In this document: positions 1 through 5,096 of the stretch, piece after piece
Layout: each line of letters opens with the position of its first letter
Position numbering within the stretch: the first letter of the stretch is position 1
DNA from: [Eubacterium] saphenum
GTDB lineage: Bacteria > Bacillota > Clostridia > Oscillospirales > Ruminococcaceae
Direction of reading: 5' to 3'
DNA: 6,310 nt
Assembly: GCA_004555855.1 (NCBI GenBank)
Contig: SFJQ01000091.1
Coordinates: 1 to 6,310, forward strand
Made by a program: the position numbers and the translations under genes
Notes under the pieces: model-generated
Told to the model about the DNA's origin: nothing
What the model saw: the letters and a program-made list of their open reading frames with translations, nothing else
Database searches by the model: none

Positions 1-72
1 CGAAACCACAAATACGATAACATAATCGATTATCGCGGCAAGCAGTCGCTTTTTAAACACACTGTTTTTCAT
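1..72 (-). CDS. RDD-type membrane protein, N-terminal fragment (partial)
   Basis: This is the first 24 codons of a gene that continues past the left edge; it is too short for most ORF callers. The start ATG (72-70) is preceded by a GGAGG ribosome site at 85-81 with an 8-nt gap, which supports the start. The peptide begins MKNSVFKKRLLAAIIDYVIV and continues hydrophobic. A basic K-R stretch followed by R-L-x-A-x-x-I-D entering a membrane segment is the typical opening of RDD-family membrane proteins (named for conserved Arg and Asp residues), whose roles are mostly unknown. It lies 50 bp downstream of the EamA-type transporter on the same strand with no terminator between, so it is probably cotranscribed. 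The RDD call rests on about 20 residues and is therefore tentative; that a gene starts here is more secure. Confidence 0.6.
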   Translation of the reverse strand, partial: MKNSVFKKRLLAAIIDYVIVFVVS

Positions 73-122
73 CAAGCATTCCTCCGGCAATTTTGAAGTT
101 GAGAGAAAAATCTGCTGCTATT

Positions 123-1067
123 TCATTTCAACATTTTCCGAGGATTTTTGCGCTTCTTAAAAATATTTTCCCACGGTATCTGCACCAGAATTACCGCCGC
201 GAAAACCACAGCGCAGCCGATAATCTGGCGGGTTGTGAGGGTTTGGTCGGTGCCGAGGAAGCCGATTTTGTACGCGATAAAGCCAGCAATCGCCGAGGTT
301 ACGCTCTCAAGCGACAATATAAGCGCCGCGACAGTCGGATTAAGCCCCTTTTGCCCGACAATCTGCAAAGTGTAGCCAACGCCGCTCGACATAAGTCCCG
401 CGTAAAGCAGCGGAATTGCGCCGTCCGTGAGCTGTTTCCAGGTCGGCTGCTCGAAAATCAGCGCCAGAATTCCACTCACCACAAAGCACACGAAAAACTG
501 TATGCAGGAGATTATCACGCCGTCCGTTTTCGGGGAAAAGTAGTCGATAACCAGTATATGCACCGCGAAAAATACCGCGCAAATCAGCACCAGCAAATCT
601 CCCGTTTCAAGCGAGAAATTCTCCTCTGTCATACAAAGCAGGTACATTCCGAATGCCGCCAGAATTGCCCCGAACCACACGATTTTCGGGCACTTTTTCT
701 TGATGAAGATACCCAAAATCGGCGTGAAAATTATGTAAAGCGCGGTGATGAAGCCGCTTTTTCCAACAGTCGTCATCGAAACGCCGAACTGCTGAAAAAG
801 GCTCGCAGTTGTGAGTGCCAAGCCGCAGCACACGCCCGCAGTTATCGTTATTTTTTTGTCTATCGGCTTTTTCTTTTCGGCGGGAGTGCGTGCTCTGATT
901 ACCGCAATCACGGGTATCAGCGCCACGCAGCCCAAAATGCTCCGCGCAGATGTGAACGTAAACGCACCCATACTGTCCGAGCCGGCAGACTGCGAAACAA
1001 AGCCCATTCCCCAGACTACCGCGGTGAGCAGCAAAAGCAGGCTGCTCCTTAATTTTGCAAAGCTCAT
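123..1067 (-). CDS. EamA-family (DMT superfamily) transporter
   Basis: This is a predicted ten-helix inner-membrane transporter of 314 residues, the normal length for EamA/RhaT-type drug/metabolite transporters. These usually export amino acids, their derivatives or other small metabolites; the substrate cannot be read from sequence. Hydrophobic segments fall at about residues 8-28, 37-58, 73-96, 102-122, 129-146, 156-177, 184-206, 218-240, 245-267 and 279-298, giving two five-helix EamA halves. The opening (ending VVWGMGF) and the S-A-R motif near residue 40 are typical. A basic tail (KKRKNPRK) ends the protein. The start ATG overlaps the stop of the upstream ABC ATPase by one base (TAATG) and has no good Shine-Dalgarno of its own, so translation is probably coupled to the ATPase. 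Its place in an amino-acid importer operon hints at a related substrate, but that is inference. Confidence 0.9.
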   Translation of the reverse strand: MSFAKLRSSLLLLLTAVVWGMGFVSQSAGSDSMGAFTFTSARSILGCVALIPVIAVIRARTPAEKKKPIDKKITITAGVCCGLALTTASLFQQFGVSMTTVGKSGFITALYIIFTPILGIFIKKKCPKIVWFGAILAAFGMYLLCMTEENFSLETGDLLVLICAVFFAVHILVIDYFSPKTDGVIISCIQFFVCFVVSGILALIFEQPTWKQLTDGAIPLLYAGLMSSGVGYTLQIVGQKGLNPTVAALILSLESVTSAIAGFIAYKIGFLGTDQTLTTRQIIGCAVVFAAVILVQIPWENIFKKRKNPRKMLK

Positions 1068-1831
1068 TATACGTTAAGAACCGACTGCAAAAACTGTTTG
1101 GTGCGCTCGTTTTCGGGGTTTGTAAACAGCACGTCCGGCGAATTTACCTCCAGAATTGCCCCCTCGTACATAAACACCACGCGGTCGGAAACCTCCTTCG
1201 CAAAGCCCATTTCGTGCGTTACGACAATCATCGTCATTCCGTCTGCGGCAAGATTTTTCATAACCTGCAAAACCTCGCCGACAAGCTCCGGGTCAAGCGC
1301 AGACGTTGGTTCATCGAAAAGCATCATCTTCGGCTGCATACAAAGCGCGCGCGCAATCGCAACACGCTGCTGCTGTCCGCCGGAGAGCTTTGTCGGGTAA
1401 ACGTCCGCCTTGTCGATAAGCCCGACCTTGTTCAAAAGCTCGCGCGCAAGCTCCTCGGTTTCGGCTTTGTCGCGCTTTCTCACGGTAACGGGAGCAAGCA
1501 TTATGTTCTCCAGAACCGTCAAATGCGGGAAAAGATTAAATCTCTGGAAAACCATTCCCATTTCAAGAAGCGCCTGCTGACGCTCCTGAGGGGTGATTTT
1601 GATTTGATTTACGCCGTTTACGCGGTCGTCGAGCAGCTTGTCCTCAATCCATAGCTTACCGTTGGTTATCGTTTCAAGATGGTTCAAAGAGCGCAGATAG
1701 GTGGATTTTCCCGCGCCCGAAGGTCCGATAAGGCACACAACCTCGCCCTGTTCAATCGTAAGCGAGCAATCCTTCAGTACCTTCAAATCGCCGAAATCCT
1801 TGCAGAGCTTTTCGGTTTTTATCATCGACAT
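1067..1831 (-). CDS. Polar amino acid ABC transporter, ATP-binding protein (GlnQ/HisP type)
   Basis: This is the cytoplasmic ATPase that powers the amino-acid importer encoded with it, in 254 residues, close to the usual 240-260. All nucleotide-binding motifs are intact: Walker A GPSGAGKST (36-44), Q-loop Gln96 in VFQRFNLFPHLTV, signature LSGGQQQR (149-156), Walker B MMLFDE (169-174), D-loop SALD (177-180) and H-loop His206. The FNLFPHLTVLENI and GEVLQVMK stretches are characteristic of the PAAT (polar amino-acid) subfamily. An AAGGGGG ribosome site lies 7-8 nt before the ATG and overlaps the permease stop codon; this favours Met1 over Met3. It lies 12 bp after the permease and overlaps the next gene by one base. 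Substrate (Gln, His, Arg, Lys, Cys and others) cannot be assigned from the ATPase. Confidence 0.95.
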   Translation of the reverse strand: MSMIKTEKLCKDFGDLKVLKDCSLTIEQGEVVCLIGPSGAGKSTYLRSLNHLETITNGKLWIEDKLLDDRVNGVNQIKITPQERQQALLEMGMVFQRFNLFPHLTVLENIMLAPVTVRKRDKAETEELARELLNKVGLIDKADVYPTKLSGGQQQRVAIARALCMQPKMMLFDEPTSALDPELVGEVLQVMKNLAADGMTMIVVTHEMGFAKEVSDRVVFMYEGAILEVNSPDVLFTNPENERTKQFLQSVLNV

Positions 1832-1843
1832 AAAATCGCCCCC

Positions 1844-2827
1844 TTACTCATACGAGAACCGCTTTTCGAGCGTTCCGAAAATCTTCGAGAACACCGCGGT
1901 TATCACAAGATAAATAATCATCGAAACAATGTACACCGAAACGTTGTTCGTGGACGTCATAATGGAGTTTGTCACTCTCGACAGGTCGTCCAGCGCGATA
2001 ATCGACGTGAGCGCCGCGTCTTTGAGAACCATTATGAACTCGTTTGCGGTCGGCGGAATAAGTCTGCGGTAGGTCTGCGGAATGATGATTTTCCACATCG
2101 TCTGCGCGTAGGAAAGGCCGAGCGCTTTCGCCGCCTCAAACTGCCCCTTGTCAATCGACTGAATTGCCGCACGGATATTTTCGGCGCAGTACGCTCCCGA
2201 ATTGAGCGTAAACGCGATAAATGCTGCCAAGAATCTATCGGGTATCGTCATCGCGGGAATTAATTTCGGCAAACCGAACCACAGGAAGTACAGCTGCATC
2301 AAAAGCGGCGTTCCTCTGAAAAAGAAGATGTAGCCGCGGCAAAACCATTGGATAGGCTTGATTTTCGACATTTTGCCGAGCGCGAGAAATACCGACAAAA
2401 TAAGTCCCGCGGCAACCGATGAAATCGTGAGCAAAATCGTGAGCTTCGCGCCGTTAAGCAGCGACGGAAGCCAGTTTACGAAATTCGCCCAGAATTGCGC
2501 GAAACCGTTGTCCGTGGTATCGATAACCTGTCCCGCTACTCCGAGAACCAAGTATTGTCTTACATCGGCGGAGTTAATCTGCTTTTGCATTTTAAGCGCC
2601 GACATAATGCCGATATTCTGATACGACTCGGAATCCTTCTTCGCTTCAAGCTCGATAAATTCCTGCGGAATTGCGCCCTTGAGTGCTGCCTCGGAGGGCA
2701 CAGTGCAGACAAGCGGCACGATTATCGCAATCAGCGCGATTATCACAATCACAAGAATTTTGTGCTTTTTCACGAACCGAAGAAAAGGATTTGATTTTTT
2801 CTCTTCAACAGCGGGATTTTCCTTCAT
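1844..2827 (-). CDS. Polar amino acid ABC transporter, permease (HisM/GlnP type) with N-terminal extension
   Basis: This is a membrane subunit of a polar amino-acid importer, probably acting as a homodimer because only one permease gene is present. The core permease domain runs from about residue 119 (WLPSLLNGAKLTI) to the end. It contains the family motif FFFRGTPLLMQLYF (168-181) and the EAA loop that docks on the ATPase, around GQFEAAKALGLS (228-239) ending in IIIPQ. Standard HisM/GlnP proteins are about 215-240 residues; this one has 327. The extra N-terminus contains a membrane helix at about 23-43 and a charged, probably extracytoplasmic stretch at about 44-112 that does not look like a fused binding domain. 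An AGGAAGG ribosome site precedes ATG by about 6 nt. The ATPase follows at 12 bp. The binding-protein gene lies upstream, separated by a 180-bp structured gap. Confidence 0.93.
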   Translation of the reverse strand: MKENPAVEEKKSNPFLRFVKKHKILVIVIIALIAIIVPLVCTVPSEAALKGAIPQEFIELEAKKDSESYQNIGIMSALKMQKQINSADVRQYLVLGVAGQVIDTTDNGFAQFWANFVNWLPSLLNGAKLTILLTISSVAAGLILSVFLALGKMSKIKPIQWFCRGYIFFFRGTPLLMQLYFLWFGLPKLIPAMTIPDRFLAAFIAFTLNSGAYCAENIRAAIQSIDKGQFEAAKALGLSYAQTMWKIIIPQTYRRLIPPTANEFIMVLKDAALTSIIALDDLSRVTNSIMTSTNNVSVYIVSMIIYLVITAVFSKIFGTLEKRFSYE

Positions 2828-2859
2828 ATTTTACCTTCCTTAATTCAATAACTTAAAAC

Positions 2860-2883
2860 AAGGCAGACTGTTGCGCCTGCCCT
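2860..2883 (-). terminator. Small hairpin with short U-tract; possible leaky terminator or mRNA 3'-end stabiliser
   Basis: In the minus-strand transcript AGGGCAG (2883-2877) can pair with CUGCCUU (2866-2860), giving a 7-bp stem with one G-U pair and a 10-nt loop, followed by GUUUU. This sits between the binding-protein and permease genes. The U-tract is short and interrupted, so full termination is unlikely; partial termination or protection against 3' exonucleases is more plausible. The pairing is seen; the function is inference. Confidence 0.35.
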
Positions 2884-2889
2884 AAATTA

Positions 2890-2990
2890 GGCTGTCGATT
2901 AAGGCACATCTACTTCGTCAACGTCACGTTGGCAGGCACAAAGCCTAGCCAACGCACCGTTTCCTCGTATCTGCACCTTTCTCGCCAGCC
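2890..2990 (-). ncRNA. Highly structured intercistronic RNA element, family unknown
   Basis: Read on the minus strand this 101-nt stretch folds into one long rod. The outer stem pairs 2990-2982 with 2898-2890 (GGCUGgCGA with UCGaCAGCC, one mismatch). Next is AAGGUGCA (2979-2972) with UGUGCCUU (2908-2901). A symmetrical GA/GA internal loop (2971-2970 against 2910-2909) suggests tandem sheared G-A pairs. Then come UAC/GUA (2969-2967 with 2913-2911), a purine-rich loop, AACG/CGUU (2961-2958 with 2923-2920) and an apical hairpin CGUUGGC/GCCAACG (2954-2948 with 2933-2927) extended by AGGC/GCCU with a pentaloop. It begins about 18 nt after the binding-protein stop. It shows no U-run, so it is not a simple terminator. 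A role in raising binding-protein mRNA over permease mRNA, or a dispersed repeat, are the main options. I do not recognise an Rfam family. Confidence 0.55.
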
Positions 2991-3007
2991 TTAAAATTAT
3001 TCTTTTA

Positions 3008-3766
3008 TCAGAAATAAGTGTTGAGGATTTTGTCGAGCGTGCCGTCCTTTTTGAGTTCAGCCATTGCCTTGTTGATTTCATCGCGGAGAGCGGTGTTGTC
3101 CTTGGGAATGCAAACGCCGAACAGCTCGGGTTCACCCTCGCTCTGGAGCCACGACTGAACGTACTTTGTATCGGCAATATAACGCGCAGCAACCGTGCTG
3201 TCTGAAATAACCGCGTCAAGTCTGCCTGCCGCAAGGTCCTCGTAAGCGTTCATAACGGTCGCGTACTCGGAGGTCTGAACCTTGATATTGTTCTTGGAAA
3301 TAAACTCCGTGAGGTAAATATCAGAGGTGGTTTCCTCCTGATAGCCGACTCTCAGACCGTCAAGCTCAGCGGGAGAAGCAGGCTTCTTCGCAGCGTCTGC
3401 CATTACAACAATGGACTGCCAGTTCTCAATGTACGGGTCGGAGAAGATGAACTTCTCAAGTCTGTCGGGAGTGATTGTTACCGCGGAAATAACCACGTCA
3501 TAATCGCCCTTTTCAAGTCCCGCAAAAATGCCATCCCAGCCAACGTTGCAGATTTCAAGCTCTCTGCCCATCTTGTCTGCAAGCGCTGCCGCAAGCTCCA
3601 TATCAACGCCGATGGGAGTCTGTCCGTCTGTGTCCATGTACTCGAAGGGCGGATAAGCGACATCAGAACCAACCTTCAGCTTCTTCTTTTCGCTGCCCGC
3701 GGAATTACAGCCCGCGCACGAAAGCGCCATTATTGCTGCTGCAAGTGCTGCTAAAACTTTCTTCAT
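3008..3766 (-). CDS. Polar amino acid ABC transporter, substrate-binding lipoprotein (SBP family 3)
   Basis: This is the extracellular lipid-anchored receptor that captures an amino acid and delivers it to the permease/ATPase encoded downstream. The 252-residue product starts with a lipoprotein signal peptide (MKKVLAALAAAIMALSCAGC); the CAGC lipobox would place the lipidated cysteine at residue 20. Family-3 hallmarks follow: YPPFEYM (38-44), GVDMELAAALADKMG (53-67), W77DGIFAGL, and TITPDRLEKFIFSDPY (97-112), whose Arg102 corresponds to the residue that usually binds the substrate carboxylate. Asp189 in LDAVISDS corresponds to the usual amino-group ligand. A longer reading frame extends upstream to 3829, but the AAAGGAG ribosome site 8 nt before 3766 and the signal peptide fix the start here; the longer version would begin upstream of the predicted transcription start. 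Ligand identity is not resolved; acidic, basic or glutamine-type amino acids are all possible. Confidence 0.94.
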   Translation of the reverse strand: MKKVLAALAAAIMALSCAGCNSAGSEKKKLKVGSDVAYPPFEYMDTDGQTPIGVDMELAAALADKMGRELEICNVGWDGIFAGLEKGDYDVVISAVTITPDRLEKFIFSDPYIENWQSIVVMADAAKKPASPAELDGLRVGYQEETTSDIYLTEFISKNNIKVQTSEYATVMNAYEDLAAGRLDAVISDSTVAARYIADTKYVQSWLQSEGEPELFGVCIPKDNTALRDEINKAMAELKKDGTLDKILNTYF

Positions 3767-3789
3767 TTGAAAAACTCCTTTCATTTGTC

Positions 3790-3804
3790 CGGATAAATAA
3801 TCCG
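3790..3804 (-). promoter_or_regulatory. 5'-UTR hairpin / inverted repeat before the binding-protein gene
   Basis: CGGAT and ATCCG form perfect 5-bp arms around a 5-nt AT centre, between the predicted transcription start (about 3813) and the ribosome site (3780-3775). It may be a small mRNA hairpin or a dimeric repressor operator. No regulator family is recognised. Confidence 0.4.
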
Positions 3805-3819
3805 CATCTACACTTATAT

Positions 3820-3848
3820 AATATAACATAGTTTTTCTCTCTTGTCAA
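3820..3848 (-). promoter_or_regulatory. Sigma-A-type promoter of the amino-acid transporter operon
   Basis: On the minus strand, TTGACA (3848-3843, perfect -35) is followed by a 17-bp spacer and TATATT (3825-3820, 5 of 6 matches to TATAAT), with an extended -10 TG one base before the -10 hexamer. The start of transcription is expected near 3813, giving a leader of about 47 nt before the lipoprotein ATG. The strength of the elements fits a highly expressed binding protein. Confidence 0.85.
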
Positions 3849-4007
3849 CAATTTTTGCAATTATTACGAAATTTTCTTTCATTTTTATATATTATTATCA
3901 TTTTCCGACATATCCCGCGCATTTTTTTAGGCATAAATTACCTTTATTTTTTCAGCAGCACAATAACCTTAGCTTTGTTTTTTTCGATAATATATATCGG
4001 ATTTCTC
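3849..4007. other. AT-rich spacer between divergent promoters
   Basis: No convincing gene is visible; the 62-codon frames here (3842-4030 and 3855-4043) are low-complexity F/Y/I-rich readings of AT-rich DNA and lack good ribosome sites. The only structured item is a palindrome at 3985-3999 (CGATA, 5-bp centre, TATCG) ending 8 bp before the rightward -35 box, a possible operator position. Confidence 0.5.
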
Positions 4008-4036
4008 TTGACAAAAACCGCGAAATATGATAAAAT
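4008..4036 (+). promoter_or_regulatory. Sigma-A-type promoter of aguB
   Basis: TTGACA (4008-4013, perfect -35), a 17-bp spacer and TAAAAT (4031-4036, 5 of 6 matches to TATAAT), with an extended -10 TG at 4028-4029. Transcription should begin near 4042-4044, leaving an untranslated leader of about 140 nt, unusually long for a single housekeeping enzyme. Confidence 0.85.
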
Positions 4037-4069
4037 ATATTAAATATTGCTATTTATTGTATTCTGTAA

Positions 4070-4154
4070 AAAATCGGGAATGATGCACGATTCAAACCTG
4101 CGTTTCGGAAACCGTTTCGTGGAATATGGAGGATAAGCATTATTTCAGGATTTT
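4070..4154 (+). promoter_or_regulatory. Folded 5' leader of aguB; candidate cis-regulatory RNA
   Basis: The leader can close into a long terminal helix. AAAAUC (4070-4075) pairs with GAUUUU (4149-4154), then after a 1x2 internal loop GGAAUGAUGC (4077-4086) pairs with GCAUUAUUUC (4137-4146), 16 pairs in total with two G-U. The enclosed 50 nt include ACGA/UCGU (4087-4090 with 4117-4120), the overlapping inverted repeats of 4101-4119 and a GGAGGA at 4128-4133. The true aguB ribosome site (about 4173-4178) lies outside the helix. ACCU at 4096-4099 is complementary to its AGGU core, and AUUUC (4142-4146) could alternatively pair with GAAAU (4158-4162), so a translation switch can be imagined. No U-run follows, so no intrinsic terminator. 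The pairings are seen in sequence; a regulatory role is inference, and I match no known riboswitch class. Confidence 0.45.
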
Positions 4155-4183
4155 CGAGAAATGTTTGTGAAAAAGGTGATTTT

Positions 4184-5056
4184 ATGAGAAAAATAACTGC
4201 TGCGGCAATTCAGATGAGCGTTCCCGAGTCCCGCGAACAGGCTCTTGATAAAGCCGAAGCGCTTGTACGAAAAGCGGCTGAGAAAGGTGCGAAAATTATC
4301 CTCCTGCCCGAGCTTTTTGAAACGAAATATTTCTGTCAGGAACGGCGCTATGAACACTATGACCTCGCCGCTCCCGTCCTCGAAAACCCCGCTGTAAAGC
4401 GATTTCTGGCGGTTTCCGAGGAGCTTTCGGCGGTTATCCCGATAAGCTTTTACGAGCGCGATGTAAACGTTTTGTACAACAGTATTGCCGTTCTCGACTG
4501 TGGGAAGCTGCTCGGCGTTTACAGAAAAACGCATATTCCCGATGACCATTTTTATCAGGAGAAGTTCTATTTTACTCCCGGAAACACCGGCTTTAAGGTC
4601 TGGAACACGTCCTGCGGGACAATCGGCGTCGGGATTTGCTGGGACCAGTGGTTTCCCGAAGCGGCGCGTTCTATGGCGCTGATGGGAGCCGAGCTGCTCC
4701 TCTACCCCACCGCCATCGGCAGCGAGCCTATCCTCGACTGCGACAGCAAGGGTCACTGGCAGCGCTGTATGCAAGGTCACTCCGCGTCTAATCTCGTTCC
4801 CGTAATCTCCGCAAATCGTATCGGTATCGAAAAGGTTGTTCCCGATGAGAAAAATGCGTTTCAGGAGAGCGAGCTTCAGTTTTACGGCGGCAGTTTCCTC
4901 ACCGATGAAACCGGCAAAATCGAAGCCTGCGCGGGCGCTGACGAGGAAACGGTTCTGCTTCGCGAATACGACCTTGATGAAATCCGCGATTTTCGTATGA
5001 GCTGGGGCGTTTTCCGCGACCGCCGTCCCGAGATGTACAAAATCATTTCCGAATAA
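4184..5056 (+). CDS. aguB: N-carbamoylputrescine amidase
   Basis: This is a cytoplasmic nitrilase-superfamily enzyme that hydrolyses N-carbamoylputrescine to putrescine, CO2 and ammonia, the last step of the agmatine route to putrescine. The 290-residue length is typical. The catalytic triad is complete: Glu43 in LLPELFE, Lys115 in VYRKTHIPD and nucleophile Cys152 in GVGICWDQWFPEAAR. The WDQWFPEAAR stretch and PTAIGSEP downstream distinguish AguB from generic omega-amidases or beta-ureidopropionases. The start is set by an AAAGGTG ribosome site 7 nt upstream and by the family-typical N-terminus MRKITAAAIQM. It has its own promoter and a terminator directly after the stop, so it appears monocistronic. 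The usual partner, agmatine deiminase (aguA), is not in the window. It is transcribed divergently from the amino-acid importer. Confidence 0.92.
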   Translation: MRKITAAAIQMSVPESREQALDKAEALVRKAAEKGAKIILLPELFETKYFCQERRYEHYDLAAPVLENPAVKRFLAVSEELSAVIPISFYERDVNVLYNSIAVLDCGKLLGVYRKTHIPDDHFYQEKFYFTPGNTGFKVWNTSCGTIGVGICWDQWFPEAARSMALMGAELLLYPTAIGSEPILDCDSKGHWQRCMQGHSASNLVPVISANRIGIEKVVPDEKNAFQESELQFYGGSFLTDETGKIEACAGADEETVLLREYDLDEIRDFRMSWGVFRDRRPEMYKIISE

Positions 5057-5096
5057 AAACAATCCCGAGCTTAGTACTCGGGATTATTTTTATTCT
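5052..5096. terminator. Bidirectional intrinsic terminator between convergent genes
   Basis: AATCCCGAG (5061-5069) and CTCGGGATT (5077-5085) form a perfect 9-bp stem with a 7-nt loop. It is flanked by a T-rich tract on the right (ATTTTTATT, 5086-5094) and an A-rich tract on the left (AATAAAAAC, 5052-5060), so it can terminate both aguB from the left and the pgsA/DUF4261 unit from the right. It overlaps neither coding region's core; the DUF4261 stop codon (5092-5090) lies within the right-hand T-tract. Confidence 0.92.

Noticed and set aside
93..1052. 319-codon plus-strand frame opposite the EamA gene
   Set aside because: The product is rich in R, H, N and Q with no domain; the minus-strand frame encodes a clear ten-helix transporter. 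Mirror frame.
1055..2263. Long plus-strand frames (199 and 194 codons) opposite the ATPase and permease
   Set aside because: Same artefact; the minus-strand products carry complete ABC motifs.
2890..2990. Lysine riboswitch, suggested by a GACGAAGTAGA stretch
   Set aside because: The match is short, at the wrong (3') end, and the fold here is a single rod rather than the multi-helix junction of the lysine class; it also lies between cistrons rather than in a leader.
2890..2990. Simple intrinsic terminator for the binding-protein gene
   Set aside because: No U-run follows the outer stem on the minus-strand transcript.
2899..3234. 111-codon minus-strand frame running from the binding-protein gene into the structured gap
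   Set aside because: It is out of frame with the binding protein, low-complexity R/S/L rich, and lacks a ribosome site; its tail is just translation of the RNA element.
3767..3829. 21-residue N-terminal extension of the binding lipoprotein
   Set aside because: It would start upstream of the predicted transcription start, lacks a ribosome site, and places residues before a textbook lipoprotein signal peptide.
3842..4043. Two 62-codon plus-strand frames in the divergent spacer
   Set aside because: Composition is that of AT-rich non-coding DNA, ribosome sites are absent, and they run through the aguB promoter.
4145..5062. 305-codon open frame antisense to aguB
   Set aside because: AguB has an intact catalytic triad, promoter and ribosome site. 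The antisense frame has no recognisable motifs and arises because codon choice in the real gene rarely produces stops on the other strand.
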